Notes: a model not told the origin generated them from the sequence alone. 64,000 nt of DNA from Myxococcales bacterium (GCA_020633465.1 JACKDN010000017.1:124001-188000), one strand, 5' to 3'; numbered from the stretch's first letter, positions 17,970 to 26,824 are shown. Numbers and translations: made by a program.

Positions 17970-19544
17970 ATGAAACGTAGTCCCGAAGCGGCGCGGGTGG
18001 TGGTGGTGGGCGGCGGCGTGGGCGGCCTGGCGGCGGCCTGCCTGCTGGCCCGCGAGGGCGCGGCCGTCACCCTGCTCGAGCGCGGCGCCGCGGTCGGCGG
18101 CAAGATGCGCCAGATCGAGGTCGACGGTCGGCCGATCGACAGCGGCCCCACCGTGTTGACGATGCGGTGGGTGTTCGACGCGCTGTTCGAGCGTTGCGGC
18201 GCGCGCTTCGACGAGCGGGTGCCCGTGACGAAGGCCGAGGTGCTGGCCCGCCACGCGTGGGCCGACGGCGCCCGCCTCGACCTGTTCGCCGACCGCGCGC
18301 GCTCGGCCGACGCCATCGGCGACTTCGCCGGGCGCCGTGCGGCGCGCGAGTACCTGGCCTTCTGCGACGCCGCGCGCAAGACCTACGCCTTCGTCGAAGA
18401 CTCGTTCATCAACAGCCAGCGGCCCACGGTGACCGGCCTTTTGGCCCACCACGGCGTCCGACTGTTCGGCGGGCTGCGCCACGTCGACGGCTGGCGCAGC
18501 ATGTGGAGCGCGCTGGGGAAGCACTTCGGCGATCCTCGACTTCGGCAGCTGTTCGCCCGCTACGCAACCTACACGGGATCGTCGCCCTTCGATGCCCCCG
18601 CCACGCTGAACCTGATCGCGCACGTCGAGCAGGAGGGCGTCTGGCTGCCGCGCGAGGGGATGATCGCGGTCGCGCACGGCATGCGCGCGCTGCTCGAAGA
18701 GCTGGGCGGCGAGGTCCGGTGCGGCGCCGAGGTCGAGCGCATCGAAGTGGCCGGCGGCCGCGTCGCCGCGGTGCACGTGGCGGGCGGCGAGCGGCTGGCG
18801 GCGGACGCCGTCGTGTTCAATGGGGATCCCGGGGCGCTGGCCGACGGTCTGCTCGGCGACGGGGCGGCGCCCGCGGGCGAGCGTCCGCCGCAGCGATCGC
18901 TGTCGGCCATCACCTGGTCGACGGTGGCGCCGACCGCCGGCTTCCCGCTGACCCGGCACGGCGTCTTCTTCAGCGACGACTACCCGGCCGAGTTCGAGGC
19001 GCTGTTCCGCCGCCAGCGCATCCCCGACCGCCCGACGATCTACGTCTGCGCGCAAGATCGAGGCGAGGGGCTGCCCCCGGTGCCCGACGGCGCGCCCGAG
19101 CGCCTGTTCGTGCTGGTGTGCGCCCCCGCGATCGACGGCCGCGGCCCCCTGAGCCCCGAGGAGATCGAGACATGCGAGACGGCGACCTTCGACTGGCTTC
19201 GGCGCTGCGGCCTGCAGGTGCGGCCGACGGCGGAGCGCACGGTGAGAACGCTGCCGCGGGACTTCGCCCGACTCTTCCCCGGATCGGCGGGGGCCCTGTA
19301 CGGCCCGCCCTCGCACGGGTGGCGGGCGGGGCTCCAGCGGGCCGGCGCGACGACGTCGATCCCCGGACTGTACCTGGCCGGTGGGGGCGTGCACCCGGGC
19401 GCGGGCGTGCCGATGGCCACGCTGAGCGGATGCCGCGCCGCCGAGCAGGTGTGGGCGGACCTGGCTTCGACCTCGCGGTCGAGCCGGGTGGTTACGCCTG
19501 GTGGTACGTCGACGTCCTCGATCCGGACAGCGGCCACGGGCTGA
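17970..19544 (+). CDS. crtD: 1-hydroxycarotenoid 3,4-desaturase-like FAD enzyme
   Basis: The N-terminus carries the FAD dinucleotide fold VVVVGGGVGGLAAACLL and GGKMRQIEVDGRPIDSGPTV, as in the CrtI/CrtD superfamily. GVFFSDDYPAEFEALFRR and PTIYVCAQDRGEG are features I associate with CrtD (methoxyneurosporene/1-hydroxycarotenoid 3,4-desaturase) rather than phytoene desaturase. The C-terminal FAD-binding stretch is YLAGGGVHPGAGVPMATLSG. The normal end would be near AEQVWADL; the frame instead continues for about 30 Ser/Thr-rich residues over the start of crtC. It starts the operon crtD-crtC-crtZ and should desaturate the 1-hydroxylated end produced by CrtC. A CrtI-type desaturase with a different step order is the alternative. 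Confidence 0.82.
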   Translation: MKRSPEAARVVVVGGGVGGLAAACLLAREGAAVTLLERGAAVGGKMRQIEVDGRPIDSGPTVLTMRWVFDALFERCGARFDERVPVTKAEVLARHAWADGARLDLFADRARSADAIGDFAGRRAAREYLAFCDAARKTYAFVEDSFINSQRPTVTGLLAHHGVRLFGGLRHVDGWRSMWSALGKHFGDPRLRQLFARYATYTGSSPFDAPATLNLIAHVEQEGVWLPREGMIAVAHGMRALLEELGGEVRCGAEVERIEVAGGRVAAVHVAGGERLAADAVVFNGDPGALADGLLGDGAAPAGERPPQRSLSAITWSTVAPTAGFPLTRHGVFFSDDYPAEFEALFRRQRIPDRPTIYVCAQDRGEGLPPVPDGAPERLFVLVCAPAIDGRGPLSPEEIETCETATFDWLRRCGLQVRPTAERTVRTLPRDFARLFPGSAGALYGPPSHGWRAGLQRAGATTSIPGLYLAGGGVHPGAGVPMATLSGCRAAEQVWADLASTSRSSRVVTPGGTSTSSIRTAATG

Positions 19545-20392
19545 CGCTCATCCTGTTCGTCGGCAGCGTCTTCTCGCCGGGCTATCACCGGGCGCGGCAG
19601 GCGGACCGGCGGGCCGATCCCGTGGCCCACTGCGGGGTGAACGTCGCGCTGTACCGGCCGGGCGGTGACGCCTGGGTGATGACCGAGGTGGCGGGCGTCG
19701 AACGCTCCGCCGACGCGCTGAGCGTCAGCGGCACCACCGCGCGGTGGGTCGGCGGCGCGCTCGAGATCGCCTTCGACGAGCGCCGGGCGCCCTTCGGCCA
19801 GCGGCTGCGCGGGCGGGTGCGGCTGCACCCGGCGGCCACCTTCGACGCGGGCCGGACGCTCGATCCGCGCGGCGCGCATCGCTGGTGGCCGGTGGCGCCG
19901 GTGGCGCACGCGGTGGTCGAGCTGGACACGCCGCGGGTGCGCTTCAGCGGGCACGCCTATCACGACGTCAACTGGGGCGACGAGGGCCTCGAGGACGGCT
20001 TCCGGCGCTGGGACTGGTCGCGCGCGAGCGCGCGCGACGCGACGCGCATCCTCTACGACGTCGACCGGGCCGACGGGAGCCACGAGCGCTGGGGGCGGGT
20101 GTTCCACGCGGACGGTCGCGTGACCGAGAGCGATCCGCCCATCCGGGAGCGACTGCGCCCCGGCACGTGGCGCGTCGAGCAGGCGGTGCGGACGGAGCGT
20201 CCGGGGAGCGTTCGGGTGGTGCGGCCGCTCGAGGACACACCGTTCTACACGCGCAACTGGCTCGAGACGCTGTACGAAGGCCGGCCCGCGCCCACCATGC
20301 ACGAGTCGCTCGACATGCGCCGCTTCGAGGCGGACTGGGTGCGCTTCCTGCTACCGTTCCGGATGCGGGGGGGCTGGAGGACGGGCCGGTGA
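19451..20392 (+). CDS. crtC: Carotenoid 1,2-hydratase (hydroxyneurosporene synthase)
   Basis: The start is taken as GTG at 19451, immediately before the conserved GPGFDLAVEPGGYAWWYVD; an ATG at 19430 is the alternative. The 313-residue product shows HGLTLILFVGSVFSPGYH, YHDVNWGDEGLEDGFRRWDW and TPFYTRNW, which are hallmarks of the CrtC lipocalin-like family. It adds water across the terminal 1,2 double bond of acyclic carotenoids (lycopene or neurosporene type) or the open end of monocyclic ones. The gene overlaps crtD by about 94 bp and overlaps crtZ by 4 bp (GTGA). Confidence 0.88.
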   Translation: MGGPGFDLAVEPGGYAWWYVDVLDPDSGHGLTLILFVGSVFSPGYHRARQADRRADPVAHCGVNVALYRPGGDAWVMTEVAGVERSADALSVSGTTARWVGGALEIAFDERRAPFGQRLRGRVRLHPAATFDAGRTLDPRGAHRWWPVAPVAHAVVELDTPRVRFSGHAYHDVNWGDEGLEDGFRRWDWSRASARDATRILYDVDRADGSHERWGRVFHADGRVTESDPPIRERLRPGTWRVEQAVRTERPGSVRVVRPLEDTPFYTRNWLETLYEGRPAPTMHESLDMRRFEADWVRFLLPFRMRGGWRTGR

Positions 20393-20913
20393 GCGATCCG
20401 CTGATCTGGCTGCTGAGCTTCGTGGCCGGGGCGCTGCTGATGGAGCCCTGGGCCGCGCTGCTGCACAACCACGCGTGGCACGGGCCGCTGATGTTCTTGC
20501 ATCGCTCGCACCACGAGCCGAGCGGGCGATGGGAGTGGAACGACCTGCTGTCGTCCGCCCACGCGCCCATCGCCATCGCGCTGATCCTGCACGGCAGCCT
20601 GGGCGCGCCGAGCGTCTGGCGCGAGATCGGCTTCGGCTTCGGCCTGGGCATGACCTTCTTCGGCTTCAGCTACCTGGTGGTGCACGACGGTCTGGTGCAC
20701 GGGCGGCTGCCGGTGAAGTTCCTGGAGCGTTGGGCCTACTTCCGCCGGGTGAAGAACGCGCACAGGGTGCACCACCGCGACGGCGGCGTGCCCTTCGGTC
20801 TGTTCCTGGGGCCGTGGGCGCTGAGGCGCCAGGCGGCTCGCCGACGGGCGGCTCAGTCCGGCGGCAGCAGCAGGCACGAGCCGGTGGTCTCGCGGGCCTC
20901 CAGCGCGCGGTGA
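20389..20913 (+). CDS. crtZ: Beta-carotene 3-hydroxylase (CrtZ type)
   Basis: The start GTG at 20389 overlaps the crtC stop. The 174-residue membrane protein has all four His clusters of the CrtZ/fatty-acid hydroxylase superfamily: HNHAWH (HX4H), HRSHH, HDGLVH and HRVHH, between hydrophobic helices. CrtZ hydroxylates C3 of a beta-ionone ring, yet no lycopene cyclase is present in this window, so its ring substrate must be made elsewhere. The 3' end overlaps the convergent quinone reductase gene by 61 bp. The Arg-rich end (RRQAARRRAAQ) may be a natural cytoplasmic tail. Confidence 0.85.
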   Translation: MSDPLIWLLSFVAGALLMEPWAALLHNHAWHGPLMFLHRSHHEPSGRWEWNDLLSSAHAPIAIALILHGSLGAPSVWREIGFGFGLGMTFFGFSYLVVHDGLVHGRLPVKFLERWAYFRRVKNAHRVHHRDGGVPFGLFLGPWALRRQAARRRAAQSGGSSRHEPVVSRASSAR

Positions 20914-21839
20914 CAGGCGGCGGCCTCGGCGAGGGGCCAGGTCTTCCCGATGTTCGGCTTCACCGCGCCCGACCGGATGACGTCCCACAGGGCCTCGGCG
21001 CTGGCGAGCAGCTCGTCGCGCGTGTGCACGTAGTCGAACAGCGTCGGGCGGGTGAGGTAGAGCGATCCGCGGCGCGCCAGCTCGAGCGCGTCGAAGGGAT
21101 CGGGCTTGCCCGAGGCGTTGCCGAAGCCGACGAGCGTTCCGCGGCGGCGCAGGCAGTCGAGGGAGTGTTCGAAGGTGTCCTTGCCGACCGAGTCGTAGAC
21201 CACGGGCACGCCCTCGCCGCCGGTCAGCTCGCGGACGCGTTCGACGACGTCCTCGCGGGTGTAGACGATCGGGTGGTCGCAGCCGGCGGCCCGCGCGACG
21301 TCGGCCTTGGCGTCGCTGCCGACCGTGCCGATGACCGTCGCGCCCAGGTGCTTCAGCCACTGACAGGCCAGCAGGCCCACGCCGCCCGCGGCCGCGTGGA
21401 ACAGGACGGTCGTGCCGGCCTCGACGGGGAAGGTGCGCCGCACCAGGTACTCGACGGTCATGCCCTGCAGCAGGACGGCCGCCGCGGTGCGCGCGTCGAT
21501 GTCGTCGGGCAGGGGCACCAGACGGTCGGCGACCAGGTTGCGGCGGGTGGCGTAGCTGCCCGGCGGTCCGTTCGCGTACGCCACCCGGTCGCCCGGCTTC
21601 ACGACGGTGACGTCCGGCGCGACCGCCTCGACGACGCCCGCGCCCTCCATGCCGATGCCGTGCGGCAGGTGGGGCAGGGCGTACAGCCCGGTGCGGTGAT
21701 AGGTGTCGATGAAGTTCACGCCGATGGCCTCGTGGCGGATGGTCGCCTGGCCGTTGGTCGGCGGGGGCACGTTCACGGGCTCGTGGACGAGCACCTCGGG
21801 GCCGCCGGTGGCGTGGATCAGGATGGCGTGGTCGGTCAT
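20853..21839 (-). CDS. qor: Quinone oxidoreductase (zeta-crystallin/QorA type)
   Basis: The start at 21839 (MTDHAILIHATGG) is typical of the family; the long upstream extension is not coding. The 328-residue protein has GVNFIDTYHRTGLY, the nucleotide-binding AAAGGVGLLACQWLKHLGA and IGTVGSDAKADVARAAG, characteristic of NADPH:quinone reductases of the zinc-free medium-chain family. It lies between crtB and crtZ, 76 bp downstream of crtB on the same strand, and may be co-transcribed with crtI-crtB. Its role in pigment formation is not established; redox balancing is a guess. Confidence 0.88.
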   Translation of the reverse strand: MTDHAILIHATGGPEVLVHEPVNVPPPTNGQATIRHEAIGVNFIDTYHRTGLYALPHLPHGIGMEGAGVVEAVAPDVTVVKPGDRVAYANGPPGSYATRRNLVADRLVPLPDDIDARTAAAVLLQGMTVEYLVRRTFPVEAGTTVLFHAAAGGVGLLACQWLKHLGATVIGTVGSDAKADVARAAGCDHPIVYTREDVVERVRELTGGEGVPVVYDSVGKDTFEHSLDCLRRRGTLVGFGNASGKPDPFDALELARRGSLYLTRPTLFDYVHTRDELLASAEALWDVIRSGAVKPNIGKTWPLAEAAACHRALEARETTGSCLLLPPD

Positions 21840-21915
21840 GGGGGCTCCGTCGGGCAACGCGGGTCGAGGATGGACCGTGTCCCAACGATGCCGCGACGGC
21901 CGGCGGGGCCGCGCG

Positions 21916-22827
21916 TCAGCCGGCGACGGCGTCGAGCAGCGGCACGACGGCGGGCAGGGGGGGCTGGTCGACGGGGCGGGCGGGCCAGCGCACGGCGTCG
22001 ACCGCGGCGGCCAGCAGGGCCAGCTTGCGGGCCTTCGAGGTGTGGGCGCGGCGGGTGACGCTGTCGTAGCCGGCGGCGCGCACCTCGCGGCCGATGTCGG
22101 CGTAGATGAGCGAGGCGGCGCGGATGGCGATCCGGGCACGGCGGGGCAGGTGGGTGATGCCGGCGTCCGCGCGGGTGTACAGCCAGTCGGCGTTGTCGAG
22201 CAGGCGGCGCGTGAGCAGGCCGACGCGGGCGTCGAAGGTCGGCGTCGCCAGGAAGGCGCCGACGTCCAGCGCGGCGTCGCGGGCCCAGTCGCGGGGGACG
22301 TAGAAGCGGCCGTTGCGGGCGTCCTCGCCGACGTCGCGGGCGATGTTGGTCAGCTGCATGGCGACGCCCAGGTCGGCCGCGCGGGCGAGGACGTCGCGGT
22401 CGCGCACGCCCATCAAGAGCGTCATCATCACGCCGACGGTGCTGGCCACGCGCACGCAGTAGCCGTGCAGGTCGTCGAGGGTGTGATAGACGCGGCCGTC
22501 GACGTCCCAGGCGAAGCCCTCGAGCAGCAGGGCGGGCACGCCGCGGGGGATGCCGGCGCCGGTGACGACGGCGGCGAAGGCGCGGTCGACCGGGTTGGCG
22601 CGGGGGGCGCCGGCGTAGGCGGCGTCGAGGCGCGCGTACAGGTCGGGCAGGGCGGCGGCGCCGCCGCCCTCGTCGACGGCGTCGTCGGCCACGCGGCAGA
22701 AGGCGTAGAGCGCGGCGGCCGGGTCGCGGGTGTCCGGGGGCAGCAGCGTGGCCGCCGCCGCGAACGACTTGCTGCCCGCGTCGAGCAGGCGGCGGCAGTG
22801 GGCGACGTCGGTCGGATCGAGGATCAT
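21916..22827 (-). CDS. crtB: Phytoene synthase
   Basis: A 303-residue protein of the squalene/phytoene synthase family. The two Asp-rich motifs are present: YAFCRVADDAVDE near residue 42 and QLTNIARDVGEDARNGRFYVP near 160-180 (the latter shown only by its DVGED core). It joins two geranylgeranyl diphosphates into phytoene. It follows crtI by 10 bp on the same strand, so the two form an operon. The ribosome site is weak, consistent with translational coupling to crtI. Confidence 0.9.
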   Translation of the reverse strand: MILDPTDVAHCRRLLDAGSKSFAAAATLLPPDTRDPAAALYAFCRVADDAVDEGGGAAALPDLYARLDAAYAGAPRANPVDRAFAAVVTGAGIPRGVPALLLEGFAWDVDGRVYHTLDDLHGYCVRVASTVGVMMTLLMGVRDRDVLARAADLGVAMQLTNIARDVGEDARNGRFYVPRDWARDAALDVGAFLATPTFDARVGLLTRRLLDNADWLYTRADAGITHLPRRARIAIRAASLIYADIGREVRAAGYDSVTRRAHTSKARKLALLAAAVDAVRWPARPVDQPPLPAVVPLLDAVAG

Positions 22828-22837
22828 CGAGCGCAGC

Positions 22838-24364
22838 TCAGCGGGCGGCGGCCCGGACGACGCGCTCGGCGTCGGGCACCACCTGATCGAGCACGCGCGC
22901 CGAGGACAGCACGCCGGGCAGCCCCGCGCCCGGGTGCGTGCCGGCGCCGACCAGGTACAGCCCCTTCACGTCCTCGCTGGCGTTGTGCGGGCGGAAGTAC
23001 GCGCTCTGGGTCAGCACCGGCTCCATGCCGAACGCGGCGCCCTTCAGCGACGACAGCCGATCGCGGAAGTCGATGGGCGTCAGCAGGCGCGACGTGACGA
23101 TGCTGTCGCGCAGGCCGGGCATCACCGTGCGCTCGAGGTAGGCCTCGATCGAGCGCCGGTAGGGCTCGGCGGTGGCCCGCCAGTCGGTGCCGCTCTCGAG
23201 GTGCGGCACCGGCGACAGCACGTAGAAGCCGTCGCAGCCCTCGGGCGCCATCGACGGATCGGTGGCCGTCGGGCGATGCAGGTACAGGCTGAAGTCCTGC
23301 GACAGCACCTTGTTCTCGAAGATGTCGTCCAAGAGGCCCTCGTAGCGCGGGCCCAGCAGGATGGTGTGGTGCGCGATGTCGTCGTACTTGCGGTTCGTGC
23401 CGAAGTACCAGACGAACAGGCTCATCGAGTAGCGCGCGCGCTCCACCTTGGTATCGGTCCAGTGCGTGCGATGCTCGGCGGGCACCAGGTGGCGGTAGGT
23501 GGTGCCCGAGTCGGCGTTGCTGACGACGACGTCGGCGTCGAGCGTGGTGCCGTCCTCGAGCAGCACGCCGGTGGCCCGGCCGCCCTCGACGCGGATCTGC
23601 TTCACCGCCGTGTTCAGCCAGACCTCGTTGCCCTGGCCCTCGATGAGGTCGACCAGCCCCTTGACCAGCGCGCCGGTGCCGCCCATGGGGAAGTGGACGC
23701 CCCACTTGCGCTCGAGGAAGGCGATCAGCGTGTAGATCGAGGTCGTCGCGAAGGGGTTGCCGCCCACCAGCAGCGGGTGGAACGAGAACACCTGCCGCAG
23801 CCGAGGATCGCGGATGTACTTCGACACCAGGCCGTACACCGTGCGGTAGCTCTGCAGCTTGACCATCTCGGGCACGATGCGGGCCATGTCGCGCCAGTGC
23901 GAGAAGGGCACGTGGGCGAGCTGCTCGAAGCCCACCTTGAAGATGGCCTCGCTCTGCGCGAAGAAGTCCTCGTAGCCCTTCACGTCGCCCGGCTCGAAGC
24001 GGGCGATCTCGCGCTTCATCGCCTCGGCGTCGCCGGTGTAGTCGAACACCCGGCCGTCGTCGAAGCGCACCCGGTAGAAGGGGGTGACCGGCCGCAGGTC
24101 GATGTCGTCGGCCATGTCGCGGCCGCACAGCGTCCACAGCTCTTCGAACAGGAAGGGCGCGGTGATGACCGTGGGGCCGGCGTCGAAGACGAAGCCGTCG
24201 TCGCGGTGGACGTAGGCGCGACCGCCCGGCTGGTCGAGGCGCTCGAGGACGGTGACGCGGTAGCCGCGCGCGCCGAGGCGGATGGCGGCGGCGAGGCCGC
24301 CGAAGCCGCTGCCGATCACGACGGCGTGAGGACGATGATCCGGCGTCACACTGGTGGCGAACAT
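22838..24364 (-). CDS. crtI: Phytoene desaturase
   Basis: The chosen start is 24364, preceded by GGAAGGGG with a ten-base gap; an ATG nine codons upstream overlaps that site and is less likely. The 508-residue protein begins with the FAD fold HAVVIGSGFGGLAAAIRL and has GGRAYVHRDDGFVFDAGPTV and the C-terminal signature LYLVGAGTHPGAGLPGVL, all typical of CrtI. FGTNRKY and HHTILLGPRY also match. It converts phytoene stepwise to neurosporene or lycopene. It is the first gene of crtI-crtB(-qor). The 148 bp upstream contain a nested inverted repeat. Confidence 0.9.
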   Translation of the reverse strand: MFATSVTPDHRPHAVVIGSGFGGLAAAIRLGARGYRVTVLERLDQPGGRAYVHRDDGFVFDAGPTVITAPFLFEELWTLCGRDMADDIDLRPVTPFYRVRFDDGRVFDYTGDAEAMKREIARFEPGDVKGYEDFFAQSEAIFKVGFEQLAHVPFSHWRDMARIVPEMVKLQSYRTVYGLVSKYIRDPRLRQVFSFHPLLVGGNPFATTSIYTLIAFLERKWGVHFPMGGTGALVKGLVDLIEGQGNEVWLNTAVKQIRVEGGRATGVLLEDGTTLDADVVVSNADSGTTYRHLVPAEHRTHWTDTKVERARYSMSLFVWYFGTNRKYDDIAHHTILLGPRYEGLLDDIFENKVLSQDFSLYLHRPTATDPSMAPEGCDGFYVLSPVPHLESGTDWRATAEPYRRSIEAYLERTVMPGLRDSIVTSRLLTPIDFRDRLSSLKGAAFGMEPVLTQSAYFRPHNASEDVKGLYLVGAGTHPGAGLPGVLSSARVLDQVVPDAERVVRAAAR

Positions 24365-24389
24365 GATGGGCGACCCCTTCCTGCTGTGC

Positions 24390-24431
24390 AATCCTTGTAG
24401 CGGCCTCAGGGTGAGGCTGTCTAAGGATTGT
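24390..24431. promoter_or_regulatory. Nested inverted repeat upstream of crtI
   Basis: CAATCCTT at 24390-24397 pairs perfectly with AAGGATTG at 24424-24431, and inside it GCCTCA-GGG-TGAGGC forms a six-base stem. The structure begins 26 bp upstream of the crtI start. It could be an operator or a 5' leader hairpin; an rpmB read-through terminator is less likely because there is no T run. Confidence 0.4.
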
Positions 24432-24512
24432 TCAGGCTGCGGAGGGTCGCGTCTTTTTTCGGCGGGCGGCGCAGGTTCCCCGCGAGGGTCACCCGCGACC
24501 GCGCCGGGCGCC

Positions 24513-24794
24513 TCAGCCCCGGGCCTTCTCGATGCGCGACCGCACCTGCTGGGCCCGCTTCGACAGCAGCTCCGGCGACTGCCGGGTGATGAACTTGTCG
24601 AGGCCGCCGACGTGCTCGACCGACCGGATGGCGCTGGTGGTGACCCGCAGCACGACGAAGTCGTTGAGGGCGTCGCTCCAGAGGCGCCGCTTGTGGACGT
24701 TGGGCTTCATCCACTTCTTGGTCTTCACGTTCGAGTGGCTGACCAGGTTCTTGACGATCGGGCCCTTGCCCGTCAGCTCGCAGCGCAGCGCCAT
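24513..24794 (-). CDS. rpmB: 50S ribosomal protein L28
   Basis: A 93-residue protein beginning MALRCELTGKGPIVKNLVSH and including SNVKTKKWMKPN, both diagnostic for L28. The start at 24794 follows AGAGGAG. Only one of the usual zinc-ribbon Cys positions is obvious, so this is probably a zinc-independent form, which would fit an organism that manages zinc closely. It is on the same strand as crtI, upstream of it, and divergent from map. Confidence 0.95.
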   Translation of the reverse strand: MALRCELTGKGPIVKNLVSHSNVKTKKWMKPNVHKRRLWSDALNDFVVLRVTTSAIRSVEHVGGLDKFITRQSPELLSKRAQQVRSRIEKARG

Positions 24795-25052
24795 GGTGTC
24801 TCCTCTTCGCGCCCCCGGGCGGGCGGTCGTCCTCGTCTTTGGCCGCCGCGGGCGAAGGCCGGCCGGCGGCGCGCGGTGGCTGGTGGTCACCGCGGCGGGG
24901 TTGTATACACGAACGCGCGCGGCGAGTCGACCCCTCGCCGCGCCACTTTTTCGCGGCCCGTCCGGGCGGCGGCGCCTGCGACGTTCGCGCCCGCGCTCGC
25001 ATCGCAAGGACGCCCCGCGGCGGCCCGGCCGCCCGCCGACGCACCGGAGTTC

Positions 25053-25907
25053 GTGTTGACCGCCCTGCGCCCCGTGCCCGAGCACATCGTCCGCCCACCG
25101 TACGCGCGCGGCGCGCCGGATCCGCGGCCGCCCCTCGTCAAGTCGCCCGAGGTGATCGAGCGCATGCGCCGGGCGGGCCGCGTCGCGCGCGCGGTGCTCG
25201 ACGAGGTGCTCGCGGCCGTCGCGCCCGGCGTCACCACCGAGCAGCTCGACCGCGTGGCCCACGACGCCACCGTCGCCCGCGGCGGCTACCCCAGCCCGCT
25301 GGGGTACCGCGGCTTCCCCAAGTCGCTGTGCACCTCGATCAACGAGGTCGTCTGTCACGGCATCCCCGGCCACCGCCGCTTGCTCGACGGCGACATCATC
25401 AACTGCGACGTGACCGTGTACCTCGACGGCGTCCACGGCGACTGCAGCGAGACCGTCTTCGTCGGCACGCCCACGCCTGCCGCGCGCACCCTGGTCGAGC
25501 ACACCTTCCAGGCCATGTGGCGCGGCATCGAGGCCGTGCGCGACGGCGCGCGCGTCAACGCGATCGGCAAGGCGATCGAGCAGTACGTGAAGCCGCTGGG
25601 CTACGGCGTCGTGCGCGAGTTCGGGGGGCACGGCATCGGCGAGTGCTTCCACATGGCGCCGAACGTGCTGCACTACTTCGAGCGGCGCAACCGCCAGAAG
25701 CTGCAGGCGGGCATGACCTTGACCGTCGAGCCGATGATCAACGCCGGCGACGCGCGCTGCGCGCTGCTGTCCGACGGCTGGACGGCGGTGACCCGCGACG
25801 GCAGCCTGAGCGCCCAGTTCGAGCACACGCTGCTCGTCACCCGCGACGGGTGCGAGGTGCTGACGCTGGGCGACGATCCGCGGCCCTTCTTCCAGCGCGG
25901 GGCCTGA
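25053..25907 (+). CDS. map: Methionine aminopeptidase, type I
   Basis: The catalytic core is complete: the metal ligands appear as Asp in NCDVTVYLDG, Asp in HGDCSE, His in GGHGIGECFH, Glu in TVEPMI and Glu in SAQFEHTLLVT. LGYRGFPKSLCTSINEVVCHG is the conserved substrate-loop region (core CTSINEVVCHG). It removes the initiator Met in the cytoplasm. An N-terminal extension of about 35 residues precedes the core. The start is ambiguous: GTG at 25053 or TTG at 25056, neither with an ideally spaced ribosome site (CGGAG at 25046-25050). Confidence 0.92.
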   Translation: MLTALRPVPEHIVRPPYARGAPDPRPPLVKSPEVIERMRRAGRVARAVLDEVLAAVAPGVTTEQLDRVAHDATVARGGYPSPLGYRGFPKSLCTSINEVVCHGIPGHRRLLDGDIINCDVTVYLDGVHGDCSETVFVGTPTPAARTLVEHTFQAMWRGIEAVRDGARVNAIGKAIEQYVKPLGYGVVREFGGHGIGECFHMAPNVLHYFERRNRQKLQAGMTLTVEPMINAGDARCALLSDGWTAVTRDGSLSAQFEHTLLVTRDGCEVLTLGDDPRPFFQRGA

Positions 25908-25908
25908 C

Positions 25909-26340
25909 TCACAGCCCGGCGCGCAGATCCCCGAGCTCCGAAGCGACCCCCCGGGCGCGGGCCAGCGCCGTCCGCAGCGCGTCCGGCGTGACCGGCGTGG
26001 CCTCGGGATCGGGCAGCGCGGCCTCGGCGCGCGCCAGCCGCTCGGTCAGCCACCGCGCCTCCTCGGCGTCCAGCGCCGCCGCCGCCTGCCGCAGCCGGGC
26101 GATGTCGGCCTTGGCCTCGGCGACGAGGTCGGCGAGCACCCGCCGATCGTTCTCGCGGTGCAGGCGCCGGTGGCGCGCGAGGAAGCCGGCCGCGCCGACG
26201 GTGAGCACGAGCAGGGCGAGGCCCACCAGCACGTACAGCCGCGGGCCGGACAGCGTCTCGGGCTCGGCGTGGGGCCAGCCCTGGCTCTGGGCGTGGGCGG
26301 CGCCGGCCACCAGCAGCCCCGGCAGCGCGAGCGTTCTCAT
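25909..26340 (-). CDS. Small membrane protein with coiled-coil tail, in metal locus
   Basis: The start ATG at 26340 overlaps the stop of the ZIP-like gene as ATGA. The 143 residues contain a signal peptide (MRTLALPGLLVAGAAHA), one transmembrane helix (YVLVGLALLVLTVGAAGFLA) and a charged Ala/Arg/Glu helix (about 70-140) that looks coiled-coil. No known family is recognised. Translational coupling to the ZIP-like permease suggests an accessory subunit. It ends 1 bp after map, convergent. Confidence 0.65.
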   Translation of the reverse strand: MRTLALPGLLVAGAAHAQSQGWPHAEPETLSGPRLYVLVGLALLVLTVGAAGFLARHRRLHRENDRRVLADLVAEAKADIARLRQAAAALDAEEARWLTERLARAEAALPDPEATPVTPDALRTALARARGVASELGDLRAGL

Positions 26341-26741
26341 GGGGTCTCCCGGGCGATCGCGTGGTCGTTCGGCCCGTGCGCGTGGCCTGGGCCGTGGTCG
26401 TGCGCTCCCAGCGCGCCGTCGACCAGCGCGCGCGGGCCCCGCCGCGAGGTCACCACGCCGGCCAACAACAGCGTGGCCCACGCCGCGATCCGGCCAGGGT
26501 CGACCCCCACGGGCGCGGCGGCGCCCGAGGCGCCCGGCAGCACGCCGACGATCGCGCCCGCGGCCAGCGCGCCGGCCACCACGAGGGCGGCCGCGACGAC
26601 GCCGCGGTGGCCCGCCTGCGTCAGCCGGTGATCCAGCCGACCTTCGATGGCGGCGGCGGCGAACAGCAGCGCCGCCGCGGCGCCCGCGTGGCCGGCGCTC
26701 CACACCACCGCGGCCACGGGCACGGCCAGCGCCAGGCCCAA
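26337..26741 (-). CDS. C-terminal membrane fragment of the ZIP-like permease
   Basis: This frame encodes three or four hydrophobic helices (VPVAAVVWSAGHAGAAAALL, ALVVAGALAAGAIVGVLPG, IAAWATLLLAGVV) and ends in a His-rich metal-binding tail, AHDHGPGHAHGPNDH. Coding similarity continues upstream of the first ATG, to an in-frame TGA at 26856-26858, in HWIGHLQPHTPVDLALGLAG. It is best explained as the last part of the permease whose N-terminal part is at 26968-27966, put out of frame by base gains and losses at G4 runs. If those are real, it may be a separate gene. Confidence 0.55.
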   Translation of the reverse strand: MGLALAVPVAAVVWSAGHAGAAAALLFAAAAIEGRLDHRLTQAGHRGVVAAALVVAGALAAGAIVGVLPGASGAAAPVGVDPGRIAAWATLLLAGVVTSRRGPRALVDGALGAHDHGPGHAHGPNDHAIARETP

Positions 26742-26824
26742 TCGGCCGGCGACCGCGGCGGTGGCGCCGGCCAGGCCCAGGGCCAGATCGACGGGGGTGT
26801 GCGGCTGCAGGTGGCCGATCCAGT

